From Acidobacteriota bacterium (lineage in GTDB: Bacteria > Acidobacteriota > Terriglobia > Bryobacterales > Bryobacteraceae): a DNA stretch of 52,821 bases. Positions 32,898-40,507 of the stretch are shown piece by piece. The stretch is taken from the NCBI GenBank assembly GCA_026394015.1, contig JAPKZA010000018.1, positions 1 to 52,821 on the forward strand, read 5' to 3'. The first letter of the stretch is position 1. Each line of letters begins with the position of its first letter. Below the pieces are notes generated by a model. That model ran no database searches and was not told where the DNA came from. It saw only the letters and a list, made by a program, of their open reading frames with translations. The position numbers and the translations under genes were made by a program.

Positions 32898-33218
32898 TCT
32901 TCAGTTCTCATGCAGTTCGCGCTTTCCGGCAGGCGCAGATGATTTACGAAACAGCCGTCCTGATTTTGAACACTGCTCGCGCGAGAAGCGACTGGCGAGT
33001 GGCCAAGGCTGCTAACGCGGAGTACCGGAAACAGGCGACATCGTTTGGCCCCGGACAGCGTCCGAAGAGCATTCCCGCGCAAACTTGGTTACAATCTGCA
33101 CCGTAAGAGCAGAAAACGTTCGGTAACCGCTCGAGATCGACGACCCGCTGGAGCCAGCTCCGAAACTGTTTGCAAGATTCGGAGAGTAGAAAGGCAACCT
33201 AAGCCTAATCTAATGAGT

Positions 33219-33269
33219 TGGTTGCGGGGGCATGATTTGAACATGCGACCTTTGGGTTATGAGCCCAAA
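33219..33269 (-). tRNA. 3' fragment of a tRNA gene with CAU anticodon (attachment-site scar)
   Basis: On the minus strand the sequence gives an anticodon stem-loop (T-T-T-G-G-G / C-T-C-A-T-A-A / C-C-C-A-A-A; anticodon CAT at 33259-33261), a variable loop, a T arm with stem GCATG/CATGC around TTCAAAT, the 3' acceptor strand CCCCGCA, the discriminator A and an encoded CCA at 33219-33221. The 5' acceptor strand and D arm are absent upstream, so this is half of a tRNA-Met-like gene, not a working tRNA. Such 3' fragments mark one end of elements integrated into tRNA genes; the orientation puts the element to the right of 33269. Confidence 0.85.
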
Positions 33270-33286
33270 CATAGAATTGCCCTGCG

Positions 33287-33384
33287 TTGCCCTAGAGTGC
33301 CCTCAGTTTGGTGACAATTTTGGTGACATGTACCCCTCCATTGCCCTGAGTTCCCCTCGGAATTGGTGACAATTTTGGTGACAT
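33287..33384 (+). repeat. Two tandem copies of a 54-bp-period repeat with four TTGGTGACA boxes
   Basis: 33287-33329 and 33341-33384 are imperfect direct copies, each starting TTGCCCT and ending with two TTGGTGACA boxes 12 bp apart (33308, 33320, 33363 and 33375). They lie 18 bp inside the tRNA fragment. Their number, spacing and place suggest integrase arm-type binding sites, or the decayed end of a recombinase gene. Confidence 0.8.
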
Positions 33385-33708
33385 TCCATACTCCCGAATC
33401 GCTTTCAGTACTGTGCAAGCTAGCTGGCAACATACCATGATTCTCGATCAGAGACCGGTCGTTAGTCAAGGTTCTTCCCATGTTGGTTGGATTCTTGGCG
33501 ATGCCATCGATTCCTGTGTGACTACGACCTTATCTTTCCCCATCTCATGGTCTGCTCAAATCCCTAGTTGCTTTCGCAAATACTGCCGGGAAGGGCGAAC
33601 TCGCGATCTGCGGCGAAAGCAGTTCTACGCGAGTTTGCTAAGTGGCAGGTGAGGAGCGACTGCTTAATTATTACGTCGATCTAGTCGTCGAGTCGCTCAC
33701 CTCTCGTC
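33385..33708. other. Gene-free stretch beside the tRNA scar
   Basis: No convincing gene. AGGTGA...GCGACT at 33647-33661 can pair with AGTCGCTCACCT at 33691-33702 (6+6 bp with a 3-base bulge), directly downstream of the minus-strand regulator stop at 33709; it might end that transcript, though there is no T run. Confidence 0.4.
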
Positions 33709-35058
33709 TCAGACCAATCCAAACTCGCCCATCTTGTCATAGAGTAGGCGGCGCTGGATTCCGAGGATGCGAGCCGCCTCCGTTTTGTTGCCGCCCGCGT
33801 CTTCGAGCGCCCCGCGCACCAGGCGTTCCTCCACTTGGCGAATGACGCTCCAGTAGCCATCACGATGGGGTAGTTGCTTAACCCAGGAATCAGGCACCGT
33901 CGCCGTTGCTCGTTCGGAGATCTGGATGCATTCGGGCGTAATGACGCCGCCCGGAGCCAGAACAATCGCGCGAGTAATGGCGTTCTCAAGTTCTCTTACG
34001 TTGCCCGGCCACCCGTGCTGCATGATCCGGTCAAGCGCGTCTTGCCGAATCGTGACGGGACGATCTGACCTTGCCAGGAACCGCTGTACCAGAAGAGGTA
34101 TGTCCTCGGTGCGTTCGCGAAGCGCTGGCAAGGAGATCGATACAACGTTCAGGCGGTAGAAGAGATCCTCGCGAAAGTGGCCGTTCGCGACACTCTCATT
34201 GAGGTCGTGCGCCGTCGCGGCGATCAGGCGAACGTCAATCGGTATCGCGGCATTACCGCCCAGGCGCTCGACAGTTCTTTCCTGGATGGTACGAAGGAGC
34301 TTGGCTTGAAGATTCGGCGCTAACTCCGCAATCTCGTCCAGAAAGAGCGTCCCGCCGCTGGCTTGTTCGAACCTCCCGATCCGGCGCGACGCGGCATTCG
34401 TAAACGCGCCTTTTTCATATCCGAATAGTTCGGATTCGAGCAAGGCATCCGGAATCGCGGCACAGTTCACTTTGACCAGCGGACCCTTGGCGCGGCCACT
34501 GAACTCATGAACGGCATTCGCCACCAATTCTTTGCCGGTGCCGGACTCACCACCGATCAGCACCGTAGCGTTGCTGCCCGCCACCCGCCCAATCAACTTG
34601 TAGACTTCCTGCATCGCCGGACTGTGACCGACTATCCCCGGAATCCCTGGTTGTGGCGGCGTCTGCCGAAACTCCCGGACCTCTTTTTCAAGGGATCTGT
34701 ATTCAAGCGCCCGTCGAATCAGCAGGAGCAGATGCTCATCGTTGATCGGCTTTGAAACGTAGTCAAACGCACCGTACTGCGTGGCGCGGATCGCATTGCT
34801 GCTGGTGGTCTCGGCTGTCATGATGATGACTGCGGCGTCGGAGTAGCCCGCCCGTAACCGTTGCAGAACCGTGATGCCATCGACATCGGGCAAACGGATA
34901 TCGAGCAGGATCAGATCCGGCTCCTCCTGCAAGGCAAGTTGCAAGCCGGCCTCACCGCGCTCGGACTTGAGAACCTCGTACCCTTCGTCTTCGAGCAACA
35001 GTGACAGTGCCTTCAATGCAGTGCGCTCATCTTCAACGATCAGGATTCTGGTTCTCAC
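33709..35058 (-). CDS. Sigma-54-dependent response regulator with a GAFTNA motif
   Basis: A 449-residue NtrC/ZraR-type protein: receiver (V-E-D-E, phospho-Asp in [12 protein letters not shown]), AAA+ domain with G-E-S-G-T-G-K-E, Walker B L-F-L-D-E-I-A-E, and a Fis-type helix-turn-helix ([16 protein letters not shown]). The sigma-54 contact loop reads G-A-F-T-N-A instead of G-A-F-T-G-A. The GTG start overlaps the upstream kinase stop (GTGA). Its likely target is the divergent mgtE-efflux operon, where a TGTACG palindrome and a -24/-12 element are visible. Confidence 0.92.
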   Translation of the reverse strand: MRTRILIVEDERTALKALSLLLEDEGYEVLKSERGEAGLQLALQEEPDLILLDIRLPDVDGITVLQRLRAGYSDAAVIIMTAETTSSNAIRATQYGAFDYVSKPINDEHLLLLIRRALEYRSLEKEVREFRQTPPQPGIPGIVGHSPAMQEVYKLIGRVAGSNATVLIGGESGTGKELVANAVHEFSGRAKGPLVKVNCAAIPDALLESELFGYEKGAFTNAASRRIGRFEQASGGTLFLDEIAELAPNLQAKLLRTIQERTVERLGGNAAIPIDVRLIAATAHDLNESVANGHFREDLFYRLNVVSISLPALRERTEDIPLLVQRFLARSDRPVTIRQDALDRIMQHGWPGNVRELENAITRAIVLAPGGVITPECIQISERATATVPDSWVKQLPHRDGYWSVIRQVEERLVRGALEDAGGNKTEAARILGIQRRLLYDKMGEFGLV

Positions 35059-36506
35059 GCGATCTGCTCCGTCGGCAGAAACACTTCAAACCGTGCGCCC
35101 TTGGTCCCATTTCCTGAGCGGATGCTTGCACCCATTTTTTCGAGGAGCGTCTTGGTGACGGCAAGGCCCAGCCCCGTGCCACCGGTCTTCGTCGTGTAGA
35201 AGGCCTCGAAGAGCCGGTCCTGCTGTTCAGCCGTCAGGCCAGGTCCGCTGTCTTCGATATCCACTTCCAGCCGGTCACCTTGCAGGCTGACTGTCACCTC
35301 GACAAGACCCTTGCTGCCCGAAGCGTCGATGGCGTTCAGAAGCAGGTTCATCAGGGCCTGTTGCAAATAGTCGCCATCGACCCATGCCGTGGACTCCGGA
35401 ATCGAATTCAGCGCGATGCTGATACCGCGCTCTTCAGCATGGTGTTTCACCAGTGCAATCGTACGCTGCAAGATGGGCTCCACTGGTTGCATCCGCATTT
35501 TCTCGGTTTCTTCAGCACGGAATACGAGCAGACTCTTAAGCAGGGAGTCTAGCCGGTCGATCTCTGCCGTGATCAGTGAAATCGGCTCTTCGGCGGAGAC
35601 TTCGTGTTGCAGCCGTCGAGCGAGGACGCGTACAGTGAGCCGGATCGAGTTCAGGGGATTCCTGATCTCATGGGCAATTCCCGCGACAACTCGTCCCATC
35701 ATGCGAAGCCGATCTTCCCTTCGCAGTTCTCCTTCCACGGTCTGGCGACTCTCGGCCATTTGATTGACGGCCTGTACGATCGTCTTCAGTTCATGCGCTG
35801 GGTCTGGGAGGCGGAAGTTGGGATCGGTTCGGAGTTTTTCCAGTCCGGACTGGATAACGCCGAAGCCGCGTTGCAGGCTGAAGCTGAGCCGGAGAACCAC
35901 GAGGATTGCCCCGAGCGCGACGATCATCGCGCCAACGAGCAGCATTCTCTGATTGATCTCGTTGGATTCGCTGAAGTTGAACAGACGCCTTAGACACCAC
36001 GCGGAAAGTTCACCTTCCCGACCGGCAATTGTTGTCACAACGACAAGATCGCGGCCGTCGTGAACGATCCGCGTCACGATTCGCCCCGAAGCGCGACTCT
36101 CGTCAAGGCCTGCGCTCACTTCCTTCGCTTCGAGCGGTGCTTGCCGTAGAGTGCTTCCTGGCTCCGTATAAGTTGGGCAAGTGTGGCCAAACACCTCGCT
36201 GCCGCGCATGAAGCCGCCCTCCACGTCCGGGTAAGAACGTAGCACCTCATAGGACGCGCGGCTCAACTCGGTTTCGACGACGTCATCGTCGGTGGCGGAG
36301 CGGCGGACGGACTGCCACGCGATGCCAGACTGGGTCAGTTCCTTGACGGCATTCGTCAGCGCCTTCGAAGTGTCACTGATGACCACCGTGCGAAGATTTC
36401 GCGCCAGGTCAACGACCAGCAACGCCGCAACGAAGACCGCAACCAGAGCCGTGATGAGCAGCCAGGTTTGCAGTCGCTGCGCGGCGACTATCCTCGGGAA
36501 ACGCAT
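35055..36506 (-). CDS. Membrane sensor histidine kinase
   Basis: A 483-residue kinase with membrane helices at about residues 11-34 and 185-210 enclosing a periplasmic sensor domain without recognised family. The cytoplasmic part has HisKA ([14 protein letters not shown]), the N box (N-L-L-L-N-A-I-D-A), D-S-G-P-G-L and G-T-G-L-G-L-A. The ATG at 36506 has GGAGG 8 bp upstream and is preferred to a TTG seven codons earlier. Paired with the sigma-54 regulator by a 4-bp overlap and divergent from the metal-transport operon, as ZraSR-like systems often are. Stimulus unknown; metal or envelope stress is plausible. Confidence 0.9.
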   Translation of the reverse strand: MRFPRIVAAQRLQTWLLITALVAVFVAALLVVDLARNLRTVVISDTSKALTNAVKELTQSGIAWQSVRRSATDDDVVETELSRASYEVLRSYPDVEGGFMRGSEVFGHTCPTYTEPGSTLRQAPLEAKEVSAGLDESRASGRIVTRIVHDGRDLVVVTTIAGREGELSAWCLRRLFNFSESNEINQRMLLVGAMIVALGAILVVLRLSFSLQRGFGVIQSGLEKLRTDPNFRLPDPAHELKTIVQAVNQMAESRQTVEGELRREDRLRMMGRVVAGIAHEIRNPLNSIRLTVRVLARRLQHEVSAEEPISLITAEIDRLDSLLKSLLVFRAEETEKMRMQPVEPILQRTIALVKHHAEERGISIALNSIPESTAWVDGDYLQQALMNLLLNAIDASGSKGLVEVTVSLQGDRLEVDIEDSGPGLTAEQQDRLFEAFYTTKTGGTGLGLAVTKTLLEKMGASIRSGNGTKGARFEVFLPTEQIA

Positions 36507-36600
36507 GGGAGTGGCCTCCACGACCAATCAAAGTTTGCAGTTCTCGCGCCAACCATCCGCCCACTGCGGTCCACACTATTCATTGCCAAATCGTGGCTGC

Positions 36601-36628
36601 TGTACGAAAACCGTACAACCAGTGTACG
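36601..36628. promoter_or_regulatory. TGTACG palindrome and extra half-site between kinase and mgtE
   Basis: TGTACG-AAAAC-CGTACA (36601-36617) is a perfect inverted repeat, and another TGTACG lies at 36623-36628. It sits about 100-115 bp before the predicted start point of the mgtE operon and is a good candidate for the binding site of the adjacent GAFTNA regulator. Confidence 0.6.
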
Positions 36629-36688
36629 CATTTCACTCGCCCTGGCGATATCCGCTGCTGATCGATGCCGATTCTGCACGCCTTGCCA

Positions 36689-36705
36689 TGGTGCTGTACA
36701 TGCAC
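36689..36705 (+). promoter_or_regulatory. Possible sigma-54 promoter of the mgtE-efflux operon
   Basis: TGGTGCTGTACATGCAC has GG (36690-36691) and GC (36702-36703) 10 bases apart with TGCA at -12; the -24 box is less good than in the polysaccharide locus. Predicted start point 36715, about 30 nt before the mgtE ATG. Confidence 0.5.
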
Positions 36706-36744
36706 TTGTGCTTTGGTCGAAGTGTGTCCCGCGAAGCCCGAGAA

Positions 36745-38055
36745 ATGACAACAACCGCAACAAGCCTAGAAGAAATCCTTGAGCGATGGCCCAAACTCGG
36801 GCCGAGAGAGCGCCTGGAAACGTTCCAGGCGATTCCGCGCGAACAGGCCGATGACATCTTCCTCGAACTGAGCAGCCGCGACCAACTAGACCTGCTTGCG
36901 GCCTTACCGGAAGGCGAGCACCGGATCTGGCTTCGCCTGCTTGCGCCCGATGATGCGGCCGATCTCATCCAGTTAACCCCGCCCGGCCAAAGGCAGAACT
37001 GGTTAAAGCAACTGGACGAGACTGCCCAACGGGAGGTTTCCGCATTACTCGCGTACAAAGAGGACGAGGCTGGAGGACTTATGAGTCCCCGGTTTGCTCG
37101 ACTCCGACCCGAGATGACCGTGGATGAGGCAATCACCTACCTGCGACGCCAAGCAGGCCAACTGGAAACGATTTACTATGCCTACGCGCTGGACGACGGA
37201 CAACATCTACTCGGCGTTGTCAGTTTCCGGGATCTCTTTTCCGCGGACAAGTCCAAGACCGTGCGCGACGTCATGCGCACGCAGATCGTAACGACCACAG
37301 AAGATACCGATCAGGAGGCGGTCGCGAAGCTCTTTTCCACGCACCACCTGCTGGCGATACCCGTCGTGGACGGCGACAACTGCATGAAAGGCATTGTGAC
37401 CGTGGATGACATCGTTGCTGTCGTCCAGGAAGAGGCCAGCGAGGATATCCAGAAACTCGGCGGTATGGAGGCTTTGGACGCTCCGTACCTTGAAATCGGT
37501 TTCTGGCGCATGGTTCAAAAGCGGGCCGGTTGGCTCGCCGTCCTCTTCGTGGGCGAGATGCTCACAGCTACGGCGATGGGCTACTACGAGCAGGAAATCG
37601 CCCGTGCCGTGGTGCTGGCACTATTCGTACCGCTCATTATCAGCAGCGGAGGCAACTCCGGTTCCCAGGCGACTACCCTCGTGATCCGAGCCATGGCTTT
37701 GGGCGAGGTGAAGCTCCGCGATTGGTGGCGGATCATCCGGCGCGAATTTGCGACGGGACTGGTGCTCGGATCGGTCCTCGCCAGCATCGGCTTGACGAGA
37801 ATTGTCCTTTGGCAGGCGATCTGGAAACCCTACGGTGAACACTATGTGATCATCGGGCTCACGGTGGCCTGTAGTTTGATCGGAGTCGTGTTGTTCGGAA
37901 CCATGGCCGGTTCCATGCTGCCTTTCATCCTTCGCCGATTCGGTCTCGATCCGGCTAGCGCCTCGGCCCCTTTCGTCGCAACGCTAGTTGACGTAAGCGG
38001 GCTGGTCATCTACTTCACCATTGCTAGCATCTTTATGCGGGGGACACTTTTGTGA
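36745..38055 (+). CDS. mgtE: MgtE-family magnesium/divalent-cation transporter
   Basis: A 436-residue protein with the full MgtE layout: N-terminal helical domain (about 1-115), two CBS domains (about 125-245; V-M-R-T-Q-I-V near 180 and G-I-V-T-V-D-D-I-V near 225), a plug helix, and five C-terminal membrane helices with the signature P-L-I-I-S-S-G-G-N-S-G-S-Q-A-T-T. The ATG at 36745 is preferred over a longer frame that runs back through the promoter. The stop overlaps the next gene (GTGA). In this operon it may balance Mg, or carry another divalent ion, during metal stress. Confidence 0.93.
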   Translation: MTTTATSLEEILERWPKLGPRERLETFQAIPREQADDIFLELSSRDQLDLLAALPEGEHRIWLRLLAPDDAADLIQLTPPGQRQNWLKQLDETAQREVSALLAYKEDEAGGLMSPRFARLRPEMTVDEAITYLRRQAGQLETIYYAYALDDGQHLLGVVSFRDLFSADKSKTVRDVMRTQIVTTTEDTDQEAVAKLFSTHHLLAIPVVDGDNCMKGIVTVDDIVAVVQEEASEDIQKLGGMEALDAPYLEIGFWRMVQKRAGWLAVLFVGEMLTATAMGYYEQEIARAVVLALFVPLIISSGGNSGSQATTLVIRAMALGEVKLRDWWRIIRREFATGLVLGSVLASIGLTRIVLWQAIWKPYGEHYVIIGLTVACSLIGVVLFGTMAGSMLPFILRRFGLDPASASAPFVATLVDVSGLVIYFTIASIFMRGTLL

Positions 38056-39338
38056 ACAGAACCCAAAACTTACTCCTTGCGTTCGTGATGGTAATTCTTG
38101 CGGGGACAGCCTCTGCTCAGCAAGCGCCGCAACCTTCGGCCCAAACGCTAACAATTGACGAAGCCGTTCGAGAAGCAATCGACCGCAACCTGGATCTCGT
38201 TGCGGAGAAGTTCAATCTGTCCGTGGCTGACGCCCGCATCATTACCGCGAAGCTGCGACCCAACCCTGTGCTCAGCTTCGGTGGAGATCACCTCGACCTG
38301 CTCGGTACAGGCTACAACGCTGTGAACCAGGCGGGCCCGTCCGAATATAACGTCCGCACGGATTTCCTGCTGGAGCGCGGTCAGAAACGAGCCAATCGGA
38401 TCGCGGTGGCGGAGGGCAGCCGCGCGGTCGTCGAGTTGCAGTTCCTCAACTCGATTCGAACCCTTGCCCTGGATGTTCAGAACGCCTACGTGGAAGCTCT
38501 GCAAGCAAAAGCGAATCTGGCTCTCGCGCAGGACAATCTTAAAGCGTTCGGCGATATCGTGGAGGTCAATCGAAAACGAGTGAGCGCCGGGGACTTGGCC
38601 GAGGTGGAGCTCTTTCGGACCGAACTGGCTCAACTGCAATTTGAAAGCGCCGCCCGCCAAGCGAACTTGAAATTGCGGACCGCGCGAGTGCGGCTGCAAC
38701 TGCTCCTTGGCCGAACCAATAAAGGTCCGCTGGTTGATGTCACCGGCCAGTTGCGAAAGGACGGGCAGCCAGTCGACCAAACGGAACTTGTCAAGGCTGC
38801 ACTGGAATCCCGCCCCGACTTGCGCAGCGTGCAGCGAGATCAGGCGCGGTCGCTCGCCGATATTAAGTTGCAACTTGCCCAAAGCAAGATCGACTATACC
38901 GTCGGCACGGAGTATCGACGCCAGCAGGGTTTGGCTGGTCGTGGGAGCTCGGTTGGCGTTTTCTTCAGCACCAACATTCCCGTCTTCAACAAAAATCAGG
39001 GCGAAATCGAAAGGGCAAATCAGGAGCAGCGGCAGATCGAGGCTAGAATCCGGGCGTTGACCGCGACGATCCAAACCGACGTCGAAACGGCATACCTGCA
39101 ATACACAAACGCTCTAACGGCTCTCGAACGGCTAGAAGGGGCAATGCTTGCCAAGGCCCGCGACGTTCGTCAAATCACCGATTTCTCGTATCGCCGAGGG
39201 GAGGCAACATTGGTAGAACTCCTGGATGCTCAAAGAGCCTACAACGAAACGATTCAAAGCTACAATGAGGCGCGCGCTGAATTCGCGCGGAGTCTCTATT
39301 TGATTGACTCCGCTTCCGGTAAGGCGGTGATCCGATGA
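38052..39338 (+). CDS. Outer-membrane efflux protein (TolC/CzcC family)
   Basis: A 428-residue outer-membrane factor: GTG start overlapping the mgtE stop, signal peptide ending at A-S-A-Q, and two repeats of long amphipathic helices separated by short strands. The C-terminal half has the conserved N-I-P-V-F-N-K-N-Q-G-E-I and Y-R-R-G-E-A-T-L-V-E-L-L-D-A-Q-R-A-Y motifs typical of CzcC/CusC proteins. Exit duct of the tripartite pump coded by the next two genes; 4-bp overlap with the adaptor gene. Confidence 0.92.
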   Translation: MNRTQNLLLAFVMVILAGTASAQQAPQPSAQTLTIDEAVREAIDRNLDLVAEKFNLSVADARIITAKLRPNPVLSFGGDHLDLLGTGYNAVNQAGPSEYNVRTDFLLERGQKRANRIAVAEGSRAVVELQFLNSIRTLALDVQNAYVEALQAKANLALAQDNLKAFGDIVEVNRKRVSAGDLAEVELFRTELAQLQFESAARQANLKLRTARVRLQLLLGRTNKGPLVDVTGQLRKDGQPVDQTELVKAALESRPDLRSVQRDQARSLADIKLQLAQSKIDYTVGTEYRRQQGLAGRGSSVGVFFSTNIPVFNKNQGEIERANQEQRQIEARIRALTATIQTDVETAYLQYTNALTALERLEGAMLAKARDVRQITDFSYRRGEATLVELLDAQRAYNETIQSYNEARAEFARSLYLIDSASGKAVIR

Positions 39339-40492
39339 GGCGGACGGCTGTCATTTCTGCGGCTTTGCTGTTTCTCATTGGGTGTGGAGAAAAGCCCGAA
39401 GCGGCCAAGCAAGATGCGAAACCGCCAGAAAAGGCATCGCCGACGGGCGAAGTTCGACTTCCAGTTGGCTCTCCGCAATTGCAGCGCATTAAAGTCGCCG
39501 TAGTGCAGGCGGCTCGCGTACCGCTCGATGAAGTCGTGGCTCCAGGAAAGATCGAATCGAACCCCAATCGGATTTCTCGCGTTGTCATGCCGGTGGCCGG
39601 CCGGGTGATGCGCGTGATGGTCGCGGTTGGCGATGCCGTGGTGGAAGGCCAGCCGCTGCTGACGATCCAGAGTCCGGAAGCTAGCACCGCGACTTCAACC
39701 TACCAACAGGCGCTCGCTCGTTCGGGAGAGAGCAAAGCGACTTTCGCCAAAGCCGAGGCGGATCTAGCCCGCGTGAAGGATCTGTATGCCGGGCGAGCAA
39801 TCGCTCAGAAAGAAGTCGTGAGCGCCGAGGCATCGCTGGCGCAAGCCAAATCGGCCGTAGAGCAAGCCAAAGCGGCGCAGGATGAAAGCGTCCGGCGATT
39901 GGAAATTCTTGGCGTGAAGCCGGGAGATACGAATCCCATGATCCAGGTCCGAGCGCCGTTGGCGGGAAAGATCCTGGAACTGTCGGTAGCGTCGGGTGAA
40001 TACAGGAACGACACGAGTGCGCCATTGATGACGATTGCCGACCTCAGCAGCGTGTTCATGGCCGCAGATGTGCCAGAGAGCCAGATTCGTTTGGTGACGC
40101 GTGGCGAAACCGTCAAGATCACACTATCGGCCTATCCCGATGAGGTCTTTACTGGCACTGTGGCGCGAATTGCGGACGTCGTCGATCCGCAAACCCGGAC
40201 GATCAAAGTTCGCGCGGCGCTGAGCAATGCACAGGGCCGGTTGCGACCGGAGATGTTTGGGGAGATCCGGCACGAAGAGACTTTCCGGCGTGTACCCGTG
40301 ATCCCGTCGAGCGCGATTGTGCAATCGGACAAGCGCAGCGTCGTGTATCGAGAAAAATCAACGGGCGTCTATGAGCCGGTGACGATCACATTTGGAAAGC
40401 AGGATGGCGAACGCGTCCCGGTGTTGACTGGCCTCGCCGAAGGTGACCGTATCGTGATCGACGGTGGAATGCTGCTCAAGGGTGTCCAGTAG
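39335..40492 (+). CDS. RND efflux periplasmic adaptor (CzcB/CusB-like lipoprotein)
   Basis: The 385-residue adaptor has a lipoprotein signal with lipobox L-I-G-C-G, then barrel-sandwich (V-M-P-V-A-G-R-V...V-G-D-A-V-V-E-G-Q-P-L), a helical hairpin rich in A/Q/K (about 120-190), and a beta-barrel domain (F-M-A-A-D-V-P-E-S-Q-I). It links the outer-membrane factor to the RND pump. It overlaps the preceding gene by 4 bp and is followed 15 bp later by the pump gene. No added metal-binding His-rich tail is seen. Confidence 0.92.
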   Translation: MRRTAVISAALLFLIGCGEKPEAAKQDAKPPEKASPTGEVRLPVGSPQLQRIKVAVVQAARVPLDEVVAPGKIESNPNRISRVVMPVAGRVMRVMVAVGDAVVEGQPLLTIQSPEASTATSTYQQALARSGESKATFAKAEADLARVKDLYAGRAIAQKEVVSAEASLAQAKSAVEQAKAAQDESVRRLEILGVKPGDTNPMIQVRAPLAGKILELSVASGEYRNDTSAPLMTIADLSSVFMAADVPESQIRLVTRGETVKITLSAYPDEVFTGTVARIADVVDPQTRTIKVRAALSNAQGRLRPEMFGEIRHEETFRRVPVIPSSAIVQSDKRSVVYREKSTGVYEPVTITFGKQDGERVPVLTGLAEGDRIVIDGGMLLKGVQ

Positions 40493-40507
40493 TGAGGCAT
40501 TCGTAAG

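Noticed and set aside
33219-33269. Complete tRNA-Met gene
   Set aside because: No D arm or matching 5' acceptor strand (TGCGGGG) exists upstream on the minus strand, so only the 3' part is present.
33287-33384. CRISPR array
   Set aside because: Only two imperfect copies, no uniform spacers and no cas genes anywhere in the window.
36575-36597. Minus-strand sigma-54 promoter for the sensor kinase
   Set aside because: TTTGGCAATGAATAGTGTGG has a good -24 box but TG in place of GC at -12.
36292-36744. Upstream extension of the mgtE frame
   Set aside because: It would cross the palindrome and promoter and overlap the divergent kinase gene; the family N-terminus begins at 36745.
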